A stretch of DNA of 64,000 bases from Parelaphostrongylus tenuis (lineage: Eukaryota > Nematoda > Chromadorea > Rhabditida > Metastrongylidae), in NCBI GenBank assembly GCA_019055375.1, contig JAHQIW010005997.1, positions 1 to 64,000 of the forward strand. The letters are read 5' to 3'. The position numbers were made by a program, and so were the translations under genes. Shown piece by piece: positions 22,012 through 33,759 of the stretch; the stretch's first letter is position 1; every line of letters begins with the position of its first letter. The notes under the pieces were generated by a model that did not search any database, was not told the DNA's origin, and worked only from the letters and a program-made list of their open reading frames with translations.

Positions 22012-22129
22012 TCCATAAGTCAGCCCATTCAAAAGGCCACATGATATGGCTCAAATAATAATTACGAGAAACTACATTATTTTCATGATATGCATGAGAG
22101 CTATTCAATGCCTATCAAAGTGCCCAGAA

Positions 22130-22720
22130 CTTTCTTTCACTATTAGGTAGTTATGGCATCATATCACTGCTAAAAATGCGGTGCAATGAAGAATTCGTGC
22201 ACAGAACATGAATTTCAAGTGACATCTGAGTAGTTCAAATAATCAACAACACTGTTCCACGCTTGATTTCGGCATTCTAAGTGCCAATATTTCGGATTGA
22301 GAATGTCGACCAGGCGATAATGCGCCCCGGCTTCTTCAAAGGTGGATCGATCACAGTTATTTGCTGAAGTAATTTGCTTAGTAGAACTTAAATACTACCT
22401 AGAATTTGACGATAAGTTAAGCATTAGTCGCAAACCACATCGGGACGCTCTTTTGTTGTCGTTGATTCGATCTCCGTTCTCACGATCATATGTGGATCTA
22501 GGAACGTTAGATGTTTGAAATATCGTCGTTGACTGGTCTCTTTAATACTTCACTTCTCCATATCTGTAGAGACGAAGAAACAACTTGTTTACAGCTTTTA
22601 AACAACGGATAAAAGAGAGTTAACAGAACAAAAGAAAGGGAAACGTAAAAATTGGTGATACACATGTCACGAGGTGTTTCCAACGCGCATAGAGTGTCCG
22701 TGCATCTCTTTCGAATTGCA
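22130..22720 (-). repeat. Repeat block T, inverted copy
   Basis: Reverse complement of 19390-20060 with about three quarters identity by eye. With copy 1 it encloses the tRNA-like array, the mariner and the retrozyme-like element as a 2-kb loop. Confidence 0.6.
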
Positions 22721-22739
22721 TAACTTGAACCAGACGATT

Positions 22740-23260
22740 TCATACCTCAAATAAATGAAAAAAAGAATACTAGCACTGCAAACAGTGTAACAAATAAACA
22801 AATATACAGCAATTAATTAGAGAAAGATAAACAGGTAAATTGTAAACAACAAAAAGACAACAAAACAGCAAGCAATGGAAAAATAAACCAAAAAAATAAG
22901 AGCATGTAATAGACTTAAGCAATGAAAAACTGCTTTCTCATTTGTTATAAGTTTATTTGACCCGTATCACAGTTCCCTTTTCGGGGTCTTTCTGGCCAAG
23001 TGGCTATTGATGCTCAACGCGAGATTGACCCCTCCCCCGGCTCGAACACTCGCTGGCAATCAATAACGATTGCCTTTTTCTAAGATAAGAACGGTAGTTT
23101 TCCCTTAAACGGCGACAGCTGAATTTTCAGCACCATTCACTGGGCAAGAATTTTTCGTAAGAATGTTAGTGATTGTTCGAAAGCTTAAGTCTTTGGCTAG
23201 CACAATACGTGGCCGTTTTTCGAAAAAGTCTCCATTATAACGCTTCAACTAAAGGAAAGC
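22740..23260. other. A-rich intergenic stretch
   Basis: 22750-22940 is strongly A-rich on the plus strand with no frame. At about 22990-23062 a tRNA-like unit can be seen (A-box-like TGGCCAAGTGGCTATTGATGC, B-box-like GGCTCGAACAC); acceptor stem pairing is not convincing, so I treat it as a SINE or tRNA pseudogene. Confidence 0.4.
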
Positions 23261-23270
23261 ATTTGTAATT

Positions 23271-23600
23271 TCCAAGACCGACTGTCCATTAACCTCGGCA
23301 TAGTTTCAATAGATCAGAAGTTATTTCGGTTAAGCACTTCCGAGGTATTATGTGATTTGTGGATCAAATTGACCTTTCCAGGCTCTGAAGAAGGCGAGCT
23401 TCGACGAAACGTAAGCCACTATGGTTATTATATTATATTTATGGTGCACTACTACATTGCATTGTTGTATTGCATCAGTAGTATTCAATAAATACTATTA
23501 CTAACACTTCAGATTTGCTCAGCAGAGAAAAGTCAGTGATCTATTTCAACTATGCCGAGGTTAATCGATAGCCGGGCTTGGTCTTGAATTATTTCTCTGG
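23271..23600. mobile_element. Fold-back element with hammerhead, family 7
   Basis: Inverted ends share 'aacctcggcatagtt' and its complement (about 23292-23310 and 23560-23578), set 250 bp apart. Between them lies the hammerhead at 23381-23417. Related pieces occur at 23868-24200 and at 26295-26345 ('gaaagaccgac...cctcggca'). Confidence 0.6.
23381..23417 (+). ncRNA. Hammerhead ribozyme, minimal stem III, intact core
   Basis: GGCT (stem I), CTGAAGA (23385-23391; position 7 may be any base), stem II region AGGCGAGCTTCGAC with one mismatch, GAAA (23406-23409), CGT as a 2-bp loopless stem III, A as the cleavage-site base, then AGCC closing stem I with 4 bp. It is short, but every required block is in place. 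Confidence 0.65.
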
Positions 23601-23867
23601 TTAACCAAGGTCTGATAAAATTGGTGAAAAATTGGTGTTCTATGCAGGTTTTTTGGTTGCAAAAAAAGACAGAGGCGAAGGTTTCATTTTGTCGTTGTTT
23701 TTCACTGAGTATTTTTTGTACTTATAAACTCTGACTTGTACTTGTGGGCGTGCTAATGCTTACCCGACGTATCACATCCCTTGTTCACGGGATCAGAAGA
23801 ATAGCACTCATCTCTATGTTCGCGGATAAATTTGTCATAGGTCGTGGTTGTTATATCCATATATTTA

Positions 23868-24200
23868 GTAACAACTCGAAAGACCGACTTTCTTGAAACT
23901 TCGGCATGTTATTAATATAAAACTTTCACGAACTTGGTATCTTTTCCCAATCGATTGTTCTTCTTTCCGGTAGATGGGTTTTCACGGTTGCTTATGGCTG
24001 ACGTTTCAGCAAATACGCAAGAAGGCGTATTTGGCAAGAAGGAGCCTTCTTGCGTATTTGCCGAAACGTCAGCCATAAGCAACCGCGAAAACCCATCTAC
24101 CGAAAGAAGAATAATCGATTGGGAACTAGATACCAACTTGTAAAGCTTTAAATAAAGATTAGTTTTCTGAGCTTTTCTTTTCATTTTCAAAGTCTTATAT
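23868..24200. mobile_element. 210-bp near-perfect palindrome, family 7 element
   Basis: Arms 23931-24026 and 24044-24140 are reverse complements with few mismatches around a 17-nt loop. Each arm carries GAAACGTCAGCC (3' half of the family hammerhead: GAAA, 2-bp stem III, GUC, stem I AGCC), but I cannot find CUGANGA at the required place. The left flank repeats the 'gaaagaccgac...cggca' head seen at 23271. Confidence 0.7.
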
Positions 24201-24606
24201 ATTCATATAGTTGGTGCTTAAGAGCAAGTAGCCAAGTTAGTTGTGCCGAACTGTGGAATCTTCCTAAAAATTAGCTTCATTGCCGAAGTGGTATTACTGA
24301 AACGGTAGTTTATTGAGAGAATTTGACAGTACAGGCTGTTTGCATGTCTTCAGCAAAAGTACATATCTTCAGGAGAAGCGCTTTGTAGTAGATTTACCGT
24401 ATAGAAACTACAATATTGTATACTGTGCTGTCTTTCAAATGAGGCGCCTCAGAAACTATCGCCTCTTATTCTTACAAATCTTAGATTATGGCATGGTCGA
24501 GAACTTGGACTATTGGCCTTCCTAGCATATTTTAGAGAATAGTACATTACGTAACATTCCTGCTTCTCATGCTGTTTCTTGATTAGTATAAGATTAAAAA
24601 CTACAT

Positions 24607-24883
24607 TCTTTCGGGAGCCTTACACTCCTTATAGAGAGTCATCGAAGACGAACGTTTTACACTCTATGTCAAGTGAAATTTTCACCTAGCACTGAGTGTT
24701 GTGCACTCGATTGTTATTGGCTGGTACTTTTATCATAATTACACCTTTATTTCCGAGTGCTTTGTTTGAACCACGCCCAAATTCCAATAGATCCTTTCAT
24801 TATTATTTGAGCCAATTTGTCATATGGTCTGGTAAGGGCTCTTGTACAGCCCGAGACACGTGTTTCGTCCTTCAGACTCGTTC
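24607..24883 (-). mobile_element. Hammerhead family 1 unit with 12-bp TSD
   Basis: It is flanked by identical TAAAAACTACAT (24595-24606 and 24884-24895). The insert is less than one family 1 unit, opened at a different point from the copy at 5833: it starts within 'cgggagcc' and ends within the hammerhead (minus-strand GAGTCTGAAGGACGAAAC kept, CUGAU lost). Thus family 1 copies are circularly permuted relative to each other. Confidence 0.7.
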
Positions 24884-24899
24884 TAAAAACTACATATAA

Positions 24900-25560
24900 A
24901 ATAAAGGATGGAAATGAAAAAACGTGCGATATTATCAATCCCTGAGAGATTCTTCAAGCATTCGACTTTATGAAGCATCGCTTGGGTGTGACTGAATTCC
25001 ATAATTGGCTTTCATATTAGGTGGCCTATCGATGTATAAAGTCAATTTCACTGAATATTTTAAGCCGTTCAAAGGTCAGTTATGACATCTCCCGTGGTAT
25101 ACTTAGGTTTCAGCGTTCTCCCACGCCTCATTAGCATGACATGTCCTACGGCTTACCCCTGCTATCATAGCATTCGGCGTCAAAAAAGTTATACTTTACG
25201 TCAAGTGGAACTTCCTTTTGATTCTGCGTCCTAGATTGATTGATTGGTCGACTGCATGGCTTACGGCTGTTACGAAACATATGTAACAATACCTATCAGT
25301 AGACAACTTCAGATGCCATGGCAGCCCACTACAAGGCTTGGAAAATTCTACCAGACTATATTGAATTTGTGAAAGAGATCTCAAAATAGTTAGTTGGAAG
25401 TTATAAAGTCACTGGTACTATTCTCCAAAAGAAGTGTGTTACCATTTCACTTATCTTGGAAGGATGGAAGGTTTGGTGAGCCCTGAGTGCTCAATCAGGC
25501 AGCACAAGTGTAACCACTGCGCTGTACGCGCCCCTACATTATAATAATGATTGATAAAAT
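24900..25560 (-). mobile_element. SINE (minus) split by fold-back insertion, copy 2
   Basis: Same arrangement as 10205-11010. The fold-back part spans 25045-25400 between GTATAAAGTCA (25034-25044) and TTATAAAGTCA (25401-25411). The tRNA-like head is at about 25500-25545 on the minus strand. Confidence 0.6.
25095..25145 (-). ncRNA. Hammerhead motif, one core change
   Basis: Minus strand: CUAAUGA (G5 to A; TCATTAG at 25128-25134), stem II GCGU..ACGC, GAAA (25108-25111). Paralogue of the intact motif at 57596-57645. Confidence 0.5.
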
Positions 25561-26516
25561 CTGGAAATGCTTGATATCTTTCCGTATCAGGTTGCGAGTT
25601 CTAAATCCGACCGAAATGTGGTAGTTTTTATTTTACATAATAGGTGTTACTCCTTCTTCATTTTTAGGCTTACTGCTGCTCAAATGCTGATAACACGCTG
25701 ACCACACATATTGTCACTGTGCTAAAAGCGTTCTACAGACACTGTGGACTCGTGACTGGTTTTCTTTAGCTTGCTGACAGTTTCCCCTTGATATTATTAC
25801 TTAAAGCGTTGAAAACTTAGTCGGCTTGAGCAATATGCCTTACTTACCTTAAAGAAATCTTCATTTCATTTTTAAAGCTGTCGGCGGTCAATATTTTTTC
25901 AAACTATTCATAAAGAAACGTAGTCTTTTTGGAAGCGAACAAATTCTAGGAGCTACACCTTATTCTCATAGGAGGAGCCTAGGCAAAGAAATATGCTCAG
26001 TATGCGTTTAACTGGCTTTGGAAATCAAAATTTTATCTGGTAGAAGAAGAGAGGTTGTATGCCCTAGACAAAAGATATGTTGGTTTTGATATAGGTGTGT
26101 GTGGTACAGTACTTTGTGGTGTCCTGCACATCCCACGTGCTCAGTGGTTCAATCTTGCGCCCATGCACCAATCCTTCCATTCCTACGGCGTCTGCGAGTT
26201 TGCATTGGACTTCTTTGGCAGAATAGCAGCACGACCTGACACATCAGTACCTCCTCTCGCCCTCCCCCTCGACAGTCATTGTAAACAGATATACATTCTT
26301 GAAAGACCGACATTCCCAAAACCTCGGCAAATTGAAAATATAAAACTGTAAAATGAGATTAGAAGGTTTTTCTACTATGTTAGCTCGAAGTTGAAAGTGG
26401 TAAATTTTCTTGTTGAGAGCAGAGATAACTATGGAACGAAATGAATGTGATCTGCTAGATCAGCAGCTTCTGCAAAAAATGGATATTCTTTTTCTTTAGT
26501 CATTTTTGCTATTTAG

Positions 26517-26614
26517 TAGGTGCTAATGTGGTCCTGGATGGTGACAGTGCTTTCGCTGTTTCACGTATCTCGGACTTAGGCACCCTTTCTAAACACTCAC
26601 GCGCATTAGCTAAG
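26517..26614 (+). other. Exon-like sequence X, copy 2
   Basis: 98 nt between TTTAG and GTCAGC, open for 32 residues (GANVVLDGDSAF ... SRALAK). See the copy at 11996-12093: equal length, same phase and splice ends. Confidence 0.4.
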
Positions 26615-26855
26615 GTCAGCCCACTCTTTCCCTCAAATAAAAGGACACGTAGTCCAACCTGATTCACAAAGATTTATATATCTTGTGAACATCTAAATAA
26701 ACAAGCTCTTAAGGCACAAATAGAATCGATTTTCGACTCAGAAATAATGAATGTACAAATCAATTTCTAGTTTTACATCAGTTCTTCAGTGCACACAATA
26801 TTTTAAGGTATTGCTTTGTTATCACCTTTTGGAAACTGGTTCGAAGTATTTATGA

Positions 26856-26857
<2 letters not shown>

Positions 26858-26904
<47 letters not shown>
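26858..26904. repeat. (TA)n microsatellite
   Basis: An uninterrupted run of about 23 TA units. The paralogous position near 12340-12350 has no such run. Confidence 0.95.
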
Positions 26905-26905
<1 letters not shown>

Positions 26906-27111
26906 TTTCATTTGCCCAGAGATCTCTACTCTGATATGTAAAGGTGTTGTTCTGCACTATGATTTGAACGGATCTCTTTTCAATGAATGGGTTCGTTTTT
27001 TTTTTTTAAATGAACATATGAATAGTCGCTTTTTGTTTAGGATTTCGACAGGGAATTCCTCCAATCTTCTGTTTATAATAATTTTACGACTTTTCAAAGA
27101 TGCTGAAAAGG

Positions 27112-27400
27112 ATGCTTGTGGCACAGTGGTTAAAGGTGCCCTGTAACGGACATGAAGGCGACGGTTTTATACGGCGCCTAAGGGACACCAAGCCTGCCTG
27201 TTGCGTCGGTAAATTTGTACCCGACTTGTCTAGGAGGATAGCTGCATTGAATATATCGATGGACCGCAGCGAGCCATTGTAAGGGTCAGGTGTGCGCTCA
27301 GTCACCTCAAAAGAGGATTAAGGTCGATCACAACGGATCCATTAAGGGTTGTTCGACGTTGAGAGCTTCATCATCTGTTATTTTGGATACGGCTAAGTGC
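27112..27400 (+). mobile_element. SINE, tRNA-headed, copy S3
   Basis: Head TGGCACAGTGGTTAAAGGTG; body with 'gtctaggaggatagctgcattga', 'gagccattgtaagggtcagg' and the end 'gttcgacgttgagagcttcatc'. Confidence 0.65.
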
Positions 27401-27479
27401 TTTTGCCTTCTCTAGTGTGTGAGAAGGGGAAAATAAAAAAGTGTTTATAATATTTAATTAGCAGTCCAACAGTTCTCGG

Positions 27480-30400
27480 ATCTTAACTGTTTTACCCCTG
27501 AGGGACGTTATGTACCAGCAGTGGTACATAACTGTTTGAAAGCCTTTTTCGCTTGACAAAACTTTTCTCTAAGCTTTCCGGGATCATTTGAAAACTTGAC
27601 TCTCTGTAACTTCAGCTGCATGTTTAATTTAGAAAAGGACTTTTTTTTACGTTGTAGCAGCCAAAATAAATTTATGTTTCACACCGAATTTGCTTCATTT
27701 CCACGGCTGGGGCTTAGATATGGCTCTTCACCAAAATCTCATTAGTCATTAGATAGCACTAATCTCAGGAATGTTGATGATGTAATTGGATCTTTTCAAA
27801 GGTTGCCATAGAGCGCTGTAATAACGGAAAAAATTGCATTTTACGCCTAGAATGTTACCCCGCAGCTTGGACGTCATAGGTGGTTTATTGGTTATTATAG
27901 GTATGTTTATAAGTCACAAGTATCCTATCGTCACAAAAAGAACGGAAAATTACAAGTAAGGCTTTAATATGGGATTTCTAATATGAAAAGCAGTTACTTG
28001 TCTCGAATTCCTTTATTTTCCAATGATAATCCTGCGTCTATGTAAAAAAATAAAAAAAGCTTCCATCCTTTACTGTGCATTTGTATCTTTTCTCTTGAAG
28101 GAACGTATTGTGGAACCGCATCTTCTACAACTAGTCACTTTTAGTAGAGGTCTAAGTGGAGGTACATGTACTATGTAGCTGGAGTCAGTGTAGGAAGAGC
28201 GCGCGTTCGTCATTGCGGAGAATACAGTACTTCCGCTATCAGCACTCACATTCCAAAAAAGAAACGCATTTATCGCTGTTTATAGGCGTTTAAAAAGTCA
28301 TTAATAGTTCAAATCTCGTAGATTTGAACTGTGCATTTTGCTTCTCTAAAGGCATTTATAGTAGGCTGTAACAATAAAGGAATATTTTACAATCAAATAC
28401 TATTTAATGAATGAAGCTTTTCCTCAATAACTTCAGTATTTGTGGAAGGGAATATATTTCAATGTGTTATATAACATTCTTTCCTTTTTTTATTTTCGCT
28501 TTTGTAGTCATTCGATAGCTTGAAAAATTTAGATTGTCATACTGAGCTTGCTTTGCGAAAAAGCTTTCATGTTACGGTCAACTAACTAAAAGAAATGTGA
28601 AGTTTCGCAATCGGAATTCATCTTTCCAACTTCACCGGAGATTTTTGGTTTTGTACAGTGAAATTCTGATTCCAGAGAAATTTTGTCGTCATAAAGTATT
28701 GGATATTACTAGATAGATTTTCGTAAACTTGTTTTCAGTAGAAAGAGAACCTAGTTGTTCAAAAAACCTCCACTTTTAGGTACGGGATGTGTAAAGTGCA
28801 GTCACGTTCTGTGAAATATGCTCGTGTTTCCTTGCATTTTTTACATAAAAGATATTTTCACTAGACGAGTAGTAATCAATCAGTAGCTTAGCCAGAGAAA
28901 TGAAGATTTTTATTCTAGGCTTAGTTTATAGAAAGGCTTTTCTATGGAGCAATACCATCGCGGGGAAAAATACGCCTCGCCTTTGGAATAGTAATCTCAT
29001 TGCTTGAACTTTGCCAAAGATTCTCATGATAGTTATATAGCGAAATTTAGATGATGCAGACACTTAGTTGTCACGAGAGTGCGACACATTACCAAGAAAA
29101 TTTTCGTAGGCATTTTCAGTAGGAAGTACGCCAGCCGTCCCAAGGATCCGCGTTTAACAGGAAAACCATAAAAATGTGTTTACTTCCAACTCTTACTCCA
29201 ACTTTCTTACTTTCTATCTAATATCTTGTAGGAGTATGATTGTCTTTTTCGATCTCATCATTCCCCCGATCGCCATAGGTATCTGTCTGCTGTTCATTCA
29301 AACACAATTGGCTTCAGGCCCAGAGTCGCACTGTACGGGCAAAAGTACCCAACTGCTCTTTGCATTCGGGAACTATAATTCATAAAAATTAACAAAACTA
29401 ATGCGTAAATAATTCTATGATTGGCTAAGCATGGAGTAAAAGCTACAAGCTGTTTGAACGTGTAGACAGAGGAACCTCATCAAAACACGCGGTGGAGGGA
29501 ATACTCCCACTGGTAAAACGATGCCCACCGAAAGCAGTTGGGCAGCACGAGGTCTCCGTTTCACTGTTGGACGTCTAATTAGTTGGAAGTGATCACTTTG
29601 GAGTTATTAGCGTAGCTGGGATTTTGATCGAGCGCATGAAATCTTTTTGAGGGCATCGAGTGAAAGGAAAATGTAGAGGGTGTAAACGGTACAAATATCC
29701 AGTGTCAAAATCACCGCGATAAAATGCGCTTGCAGTACAGAATAAACGCGGACAAAAAAGTTAGTGCCCACAAATCGATAGAAAAAAATCTTTTATATTT
29801 CAAAAAAGTTTCAACTTTAGGAGTTTACTAATATTCAAGGATTATTGAGAACTATTGATGAGATGGCAGTGCATGCAGTGTGTAGCATCATTTTTGGTAA
29901 GCAAGTGATAAATTTTTCATTTTCAGTCATTATCATAACTTTGAAGTATTTCATGGAATGAAATAGTTTCAAATTGGGAGATTTCTATTGTAATCTTTGA
30001 TTCCAGAAGAACAAGTGGTAAAGTGCTTAATTTGACTATTCTTCATATGATGCAATAGATAAGAACAAGAAGTTGTCAACATGGAAAATGAATGATGATA
30101 TGGTTGATTAATGAATGAATGTAGATGAGATAGGACAAAAATGTTTAGTAATAGTATGAAACACACCATTTTCGTGTGTATCTAGCTTTTCCCTTGGACC
30201 GCGGAGTTCTAGGAAGGATAATCGGCAATGTTCCTACTACAAGTAGCCTAATTAAACTCTCTTCTATCATCTTTCCTTACTTTTTGGCGATTAAAATCCT
30301 TTTAGTGACGACAAAAGTAAAAATTCAATTAGAAGATTACCGCATTGTGATTGTAGCTGGCCGCGCTCGGCGCACGACCACGTCGCGTGCCCTGCCCAGA

Positions 30401-31740
30401 TTTCCACTTGGTCGCCAAGTGGTCAAGATTCTATTCCACATTCGGCGCGCATGCCTTACATTGGTATGTGCATGGATTACGCAAAATTGGCATCATGCAA
30501 TCGTCCTTCCAATAGCCAATCGATAGCTTGAACATCTAGGATCTCAATTGTCCTGTTGCCTTTTGAAAAAGGCCTCTTAGCGAGCTGTAGAAACATGAAT
30601 AAATTTGTGCTGCGCATTTGAGTAGTTTTCGTTAGACACAACTTTTCTCTCAACTTTCAACGAATAATCGATAGCACAAATCTCAGAAACCTCAATAATT
30701 TGTTTGATTTCGGAAAAGATTTTCTTGTGCGTTGTTACAGCTAAAAGGAAATATTGGGCTGCGTATTAGGCGCGCATCGCCCTCCATATGTGAAATGAGC
30801 TGCGCGACCGACATGGCGCCGTGTGCGAAACTAAATATTTTTTCGGTTGTAACAACGCGATATAAAATCTTTTGCAGAGACTAGGCATATTATTGAAATC
30901 GTTGAGATGTTACTATCAAATGGTTATTGGAAGTCCGAATGAAAAGGTGTGTCCAGCGTAGGATGCTTGATTGTGAAATAACATTTTATTTTTTACCCTT
31001 ACAGCGCAATATAAAAGCCATTTAAAAAGTGAAATACACTAATCAAATTTTCGAAATTTAGGCTATCAAATGACAAATGCTTAAGAAGAGAGAAAAATAC
31101 GTTTTTTTCGAATACGGTGCGGGTAGGGGAAAAGTACCGAGAATACTTCTTTGGAGACACAAATTTCTGACGATTAGTTTGCATAACGCCGATGCTACAC
31201 ATCTTTTCTTTTATTCAAACACGATTGTCCGTCCACACTCAGAATTCTTTCACTATCCATAAGTTCTCAACTTCTTCTCATGTACGTCTCCAAATAAGTG
31301 GAATTAAACGAATGGTTGATACAAACATAGCCATAGTGAGAGTTATCGAAGAACTCGTATCGCATACAGCATGCATCATCATTTCTCAAAATCGCCCATT
31401 GCTTTCTAACTTCTGCTCACTATGATGACTTTTAGTCTATTATAAAACGGAAAAAGATCAAAGCTAAAGATTTTTGTTGTGATGCCTTTTGTAAAATTCA
31501 AGACAGTTGATTGATTGCCAAATTCAATATGAATACGCAGTAAATCAGCGTATTTCTCTATATACGACACATACATCTGATTCAAAAGCATATGGGCGAG
31601 CAGAGAAAATCGTGCTCTATCAAGGTGGTGCCAGAATACCAGAAATTTTTATAAAGGAGAAAAAATCTCTGTAACCAACGAAAATCGCGCACCTCTACGC
31701 AACTCACTCTGCGGGCATCGATATCTACAGCCGTCCCCTA
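27480..31740. other. 4.2-kb stretch without recognised gene
   Basis: This is AT-rich DNA not found in the other block copies, lying between block X copy 2 and Orn-2. It holds a perfect 11-bp-arm hairpin at 27507-27532 (GTTATGTACCA, 4-nt loop, complement), a GC-richer patch at 30356-30480 with the hairpin CCACTTGG-TCG-CCAAGTGG at about 30403-30421, and repeat pieces around 27540-27840, 28480-28720 and 30500-30960 that share 'tcgatagc' and 'cgttgttacagc'-like text. No frame has splice context or family resemblance. Confidence 0.45.
30640..30960. repeat. Fold-back repeat
   Basis: The left arm (about 30655-30745, 'aatcgatagcacaaatctcag' ... 'gcgttgttacagc') and right arm (about 30848-30945) are inverted copies around a short GC-rich centre. 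I found no hammerhead core in it. Confidence 0.45.
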
Positions 31741-31988
31741 GGGGTTGAGGACTAAACCATACGTTTCATGCCGTGTCGCGTAAAGTCAAATCTCACTTAG
31801 CTATTGTAATGGCAGCGTTGTGTCTCTGGAAAAGCGACGTTTTGATGTCGCCTGCCTATCAGTTCTGGTTCTCAAAGGGCTAAGTTGTACTCTGTTTCTC
31901 CAAATTAGGCGCACTATATAGGAGCGTGTACACCTGGACATTTAGGTTCACTCCAAATTCGAAGATCAGTGCATTTAATCATCCACAG

Positions 31989-33750
31989 ATTGTCACAAAT
32001 GTCGGTAAGATGGGACGACTTGCATGGATTGGCTGTGAAATGACCGGCCTCAATCACGTGAAGCAGACATTTGTCAAAATCTCGGTGATTTTACTTTTAT
32101 TTTCAAGGCTGTGTTGTTTGTAATTGTACAATTAAGGTGCTGAGTACCATGCAAAATTCAACCCGAGGCAAAAGTTGAAACTGTGTTTCTCCCGTACAGG
32201 GGCGCTCGCTACCACTACACCATCGAGGCGGCCGATTTACTAGTCCTGTAATACACAGCACTCAAAACGTCTACACTTTTCGGAGTTGTTAAACATAAAT
32301 AATCTACAGGTGAAGAATTGTACTGAATAAAAGGTTGTAGAAGAGCGGTGCCTGCCGGTGTATCAAGTCAGTGTTGCTATCTCTTTTATTGTGGTATTCA
32401 GTGGTATTGTAGTAGTTTAGAGTTTATGGGTGAAACATGCGTTGAACCCCACCTGGATTGAATGTTTCGCGTAGCACTAAATATTCTGGAACGTATGATT
32501 ACGTTATGTTCGAAACGCCTTCTAATAAAGTGCGGCTACATGTCATTATAGTTTAGTGATCTGGCTGGATTTTATTACTGTAGATCATTGCGGATGGCCC
32601 GGACATTGTGATAAATCTGCCCGACGACCCTGAACAATATGAAAAATCGGTCACGCAAAACGTTCACGGAAAATGGGCTTTTGAGTGAGATCCGTGGAAG
32701 CAAGTTAAATATGATACAAGCAGAGGACATAATAGATAGTTCTCGTTTTTCTGTTGTTCTCAATGTTGTGAAATGTTTTACGTCTAACTCTCATTGTTTC
32801 CTTTGAATCAGTCTTTCGGAGGCAATGAGGCGACATGTTGCACCTTTCCCAGATGAACTGTCACTAAAAGTTCTTTCTCTCAAGTCCTGTGTGAGGTCTA
32901 GAGAACTGTTTCTGTAGATATGTTGTCATACCTACGAGGGACAGGATGGCGCGCTTAAAACGTGGTACGGCCGGAAGCAAAACTAAACCTTAGACGGGAG
33001 TTGGACCAGCGTTTTACTCACATCGGAGGCGCGCATTACCATACACCACCAGACACTATAAGCGCCAAGAGTTTTATCCTTTTTTCTTTGCTTACACGCG
33101 AACTTGTGAAAGAGGGTACTGACGAATCCCGTTGTTTCTAAATGAATATTAGAAGACATCTATGTAGTTCATTGATGGGCTGTTAGCCCCTCAACAGCAC
33201 GACTGCCATCAGCACAATAGGCAAATTTTTTTAGCACTTATTGACTTTAATTGTGTTTTGCTAATGCACGTATCATCCTTATTTTATTGTTCAGATATTA
33301 GATTTTGTCGCAAATGAAATTCTGAAGCAGGCATGTCCATTGGCGGGAAACAGCGCACACTTTGACCGGAAGTGGAATGTACATTTTCCTTTATCTCTTG
33401 TTTTTTCGTAGATTAACCTTTTAGCGCCCTCACACCACCTGATGTTAGGTTTGTAGGTCCATATCGAAGTATACGCCACGACTTATCAAACACTTGCATT
33501 GCCGGATTGTAGTTGTCAGTCGTTTTCACCATCAAAGAGGTAAAATTTTTCATGACACCTCAGAATCAGTGTCCAAGTGTCATCTTATATTTTTAACAAT
33601 ATAAATCAGATCTAAATCTCAGTTAGCACCAAGATCGTATCCATAGGAGTTCAAGAAAGCACCTTCAAAGAACCGAATTCATAGGGTTTTAGACGATATT
33701 TGAGAGAGCAGTGAAGAATTACGTTACTATCGCTCTTCGGATTTATACAA
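31989..33750 (+). pseudogene. Orn-2, oligoribonuclease pseudogene
   Basis: All five exons of Orn-1 can be aligned: about 31989-32110, 32584-32731, 33295-33370, 33457-33539 and 33623-33745. The start ATG is TTG and a base is missing just after it. The first motif reads WIGCEMTGLN: the Glu lost in Orn-1 is kept here but the Asp is changed to Gly. Exon 2 has a one-base deletion, exon 4 an insertion, and exon 5 has a stop (TGA) in the ALDDI motif. Exon 3 keeps SAHFDRK. It is a clear pseudogene, with lesions independent of Orn-1. Confidence 0.75.
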
Positions 33751-33759
33751 TATGTTTGA

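Larger units (their letters stand above)
21659..22068 (+). mobile_element. Retrozyme-like element, two hammerheads 313 bp apart
   Basis: It is flanked by AAACTA (21653-21658 and 22069-22074). It begins inside a hammerhead motif, runs through one unit, and ends shortly after a second, complete hammerhead; about 95 bp at the two ends are direct repeats (share 'gtcagcc', 'ggccacatga'-like and 'ggctcaaatattaattacgag'-like text). Distance between equivalent cleavage points is 313 bp, which would be the monomer. There is no coding capacity. It has integrated against the 5' end of the mariner remnant. Confidence 0.7.
24400..25870 (+). repeat. Duplicated block R, copy 2
   Basis: Homologous to 9960-11250 and 57140-58770. 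It differs by the 277-bp insertion at 24607-24883. Confidence 0.65.

Noticed and set aside
26858..26904. Replication origin or promoter in the TA run
   Set aside because: Simple TA microsatellites are common in nematode introns and spacers; nothing else points to function.
30176..30526. 116-residue plus-strand frame
   Set aside because: No family resemblance, no splice context, skewed composition across a GC-rich patch, and no second copy to test conservation.
30640..30960. Hammerhead in this fold-back repeat
   Set aside because: A GCGAAAC string is present at 30813-30820, but no CUGANGA or stem I partner lies at the right distance.
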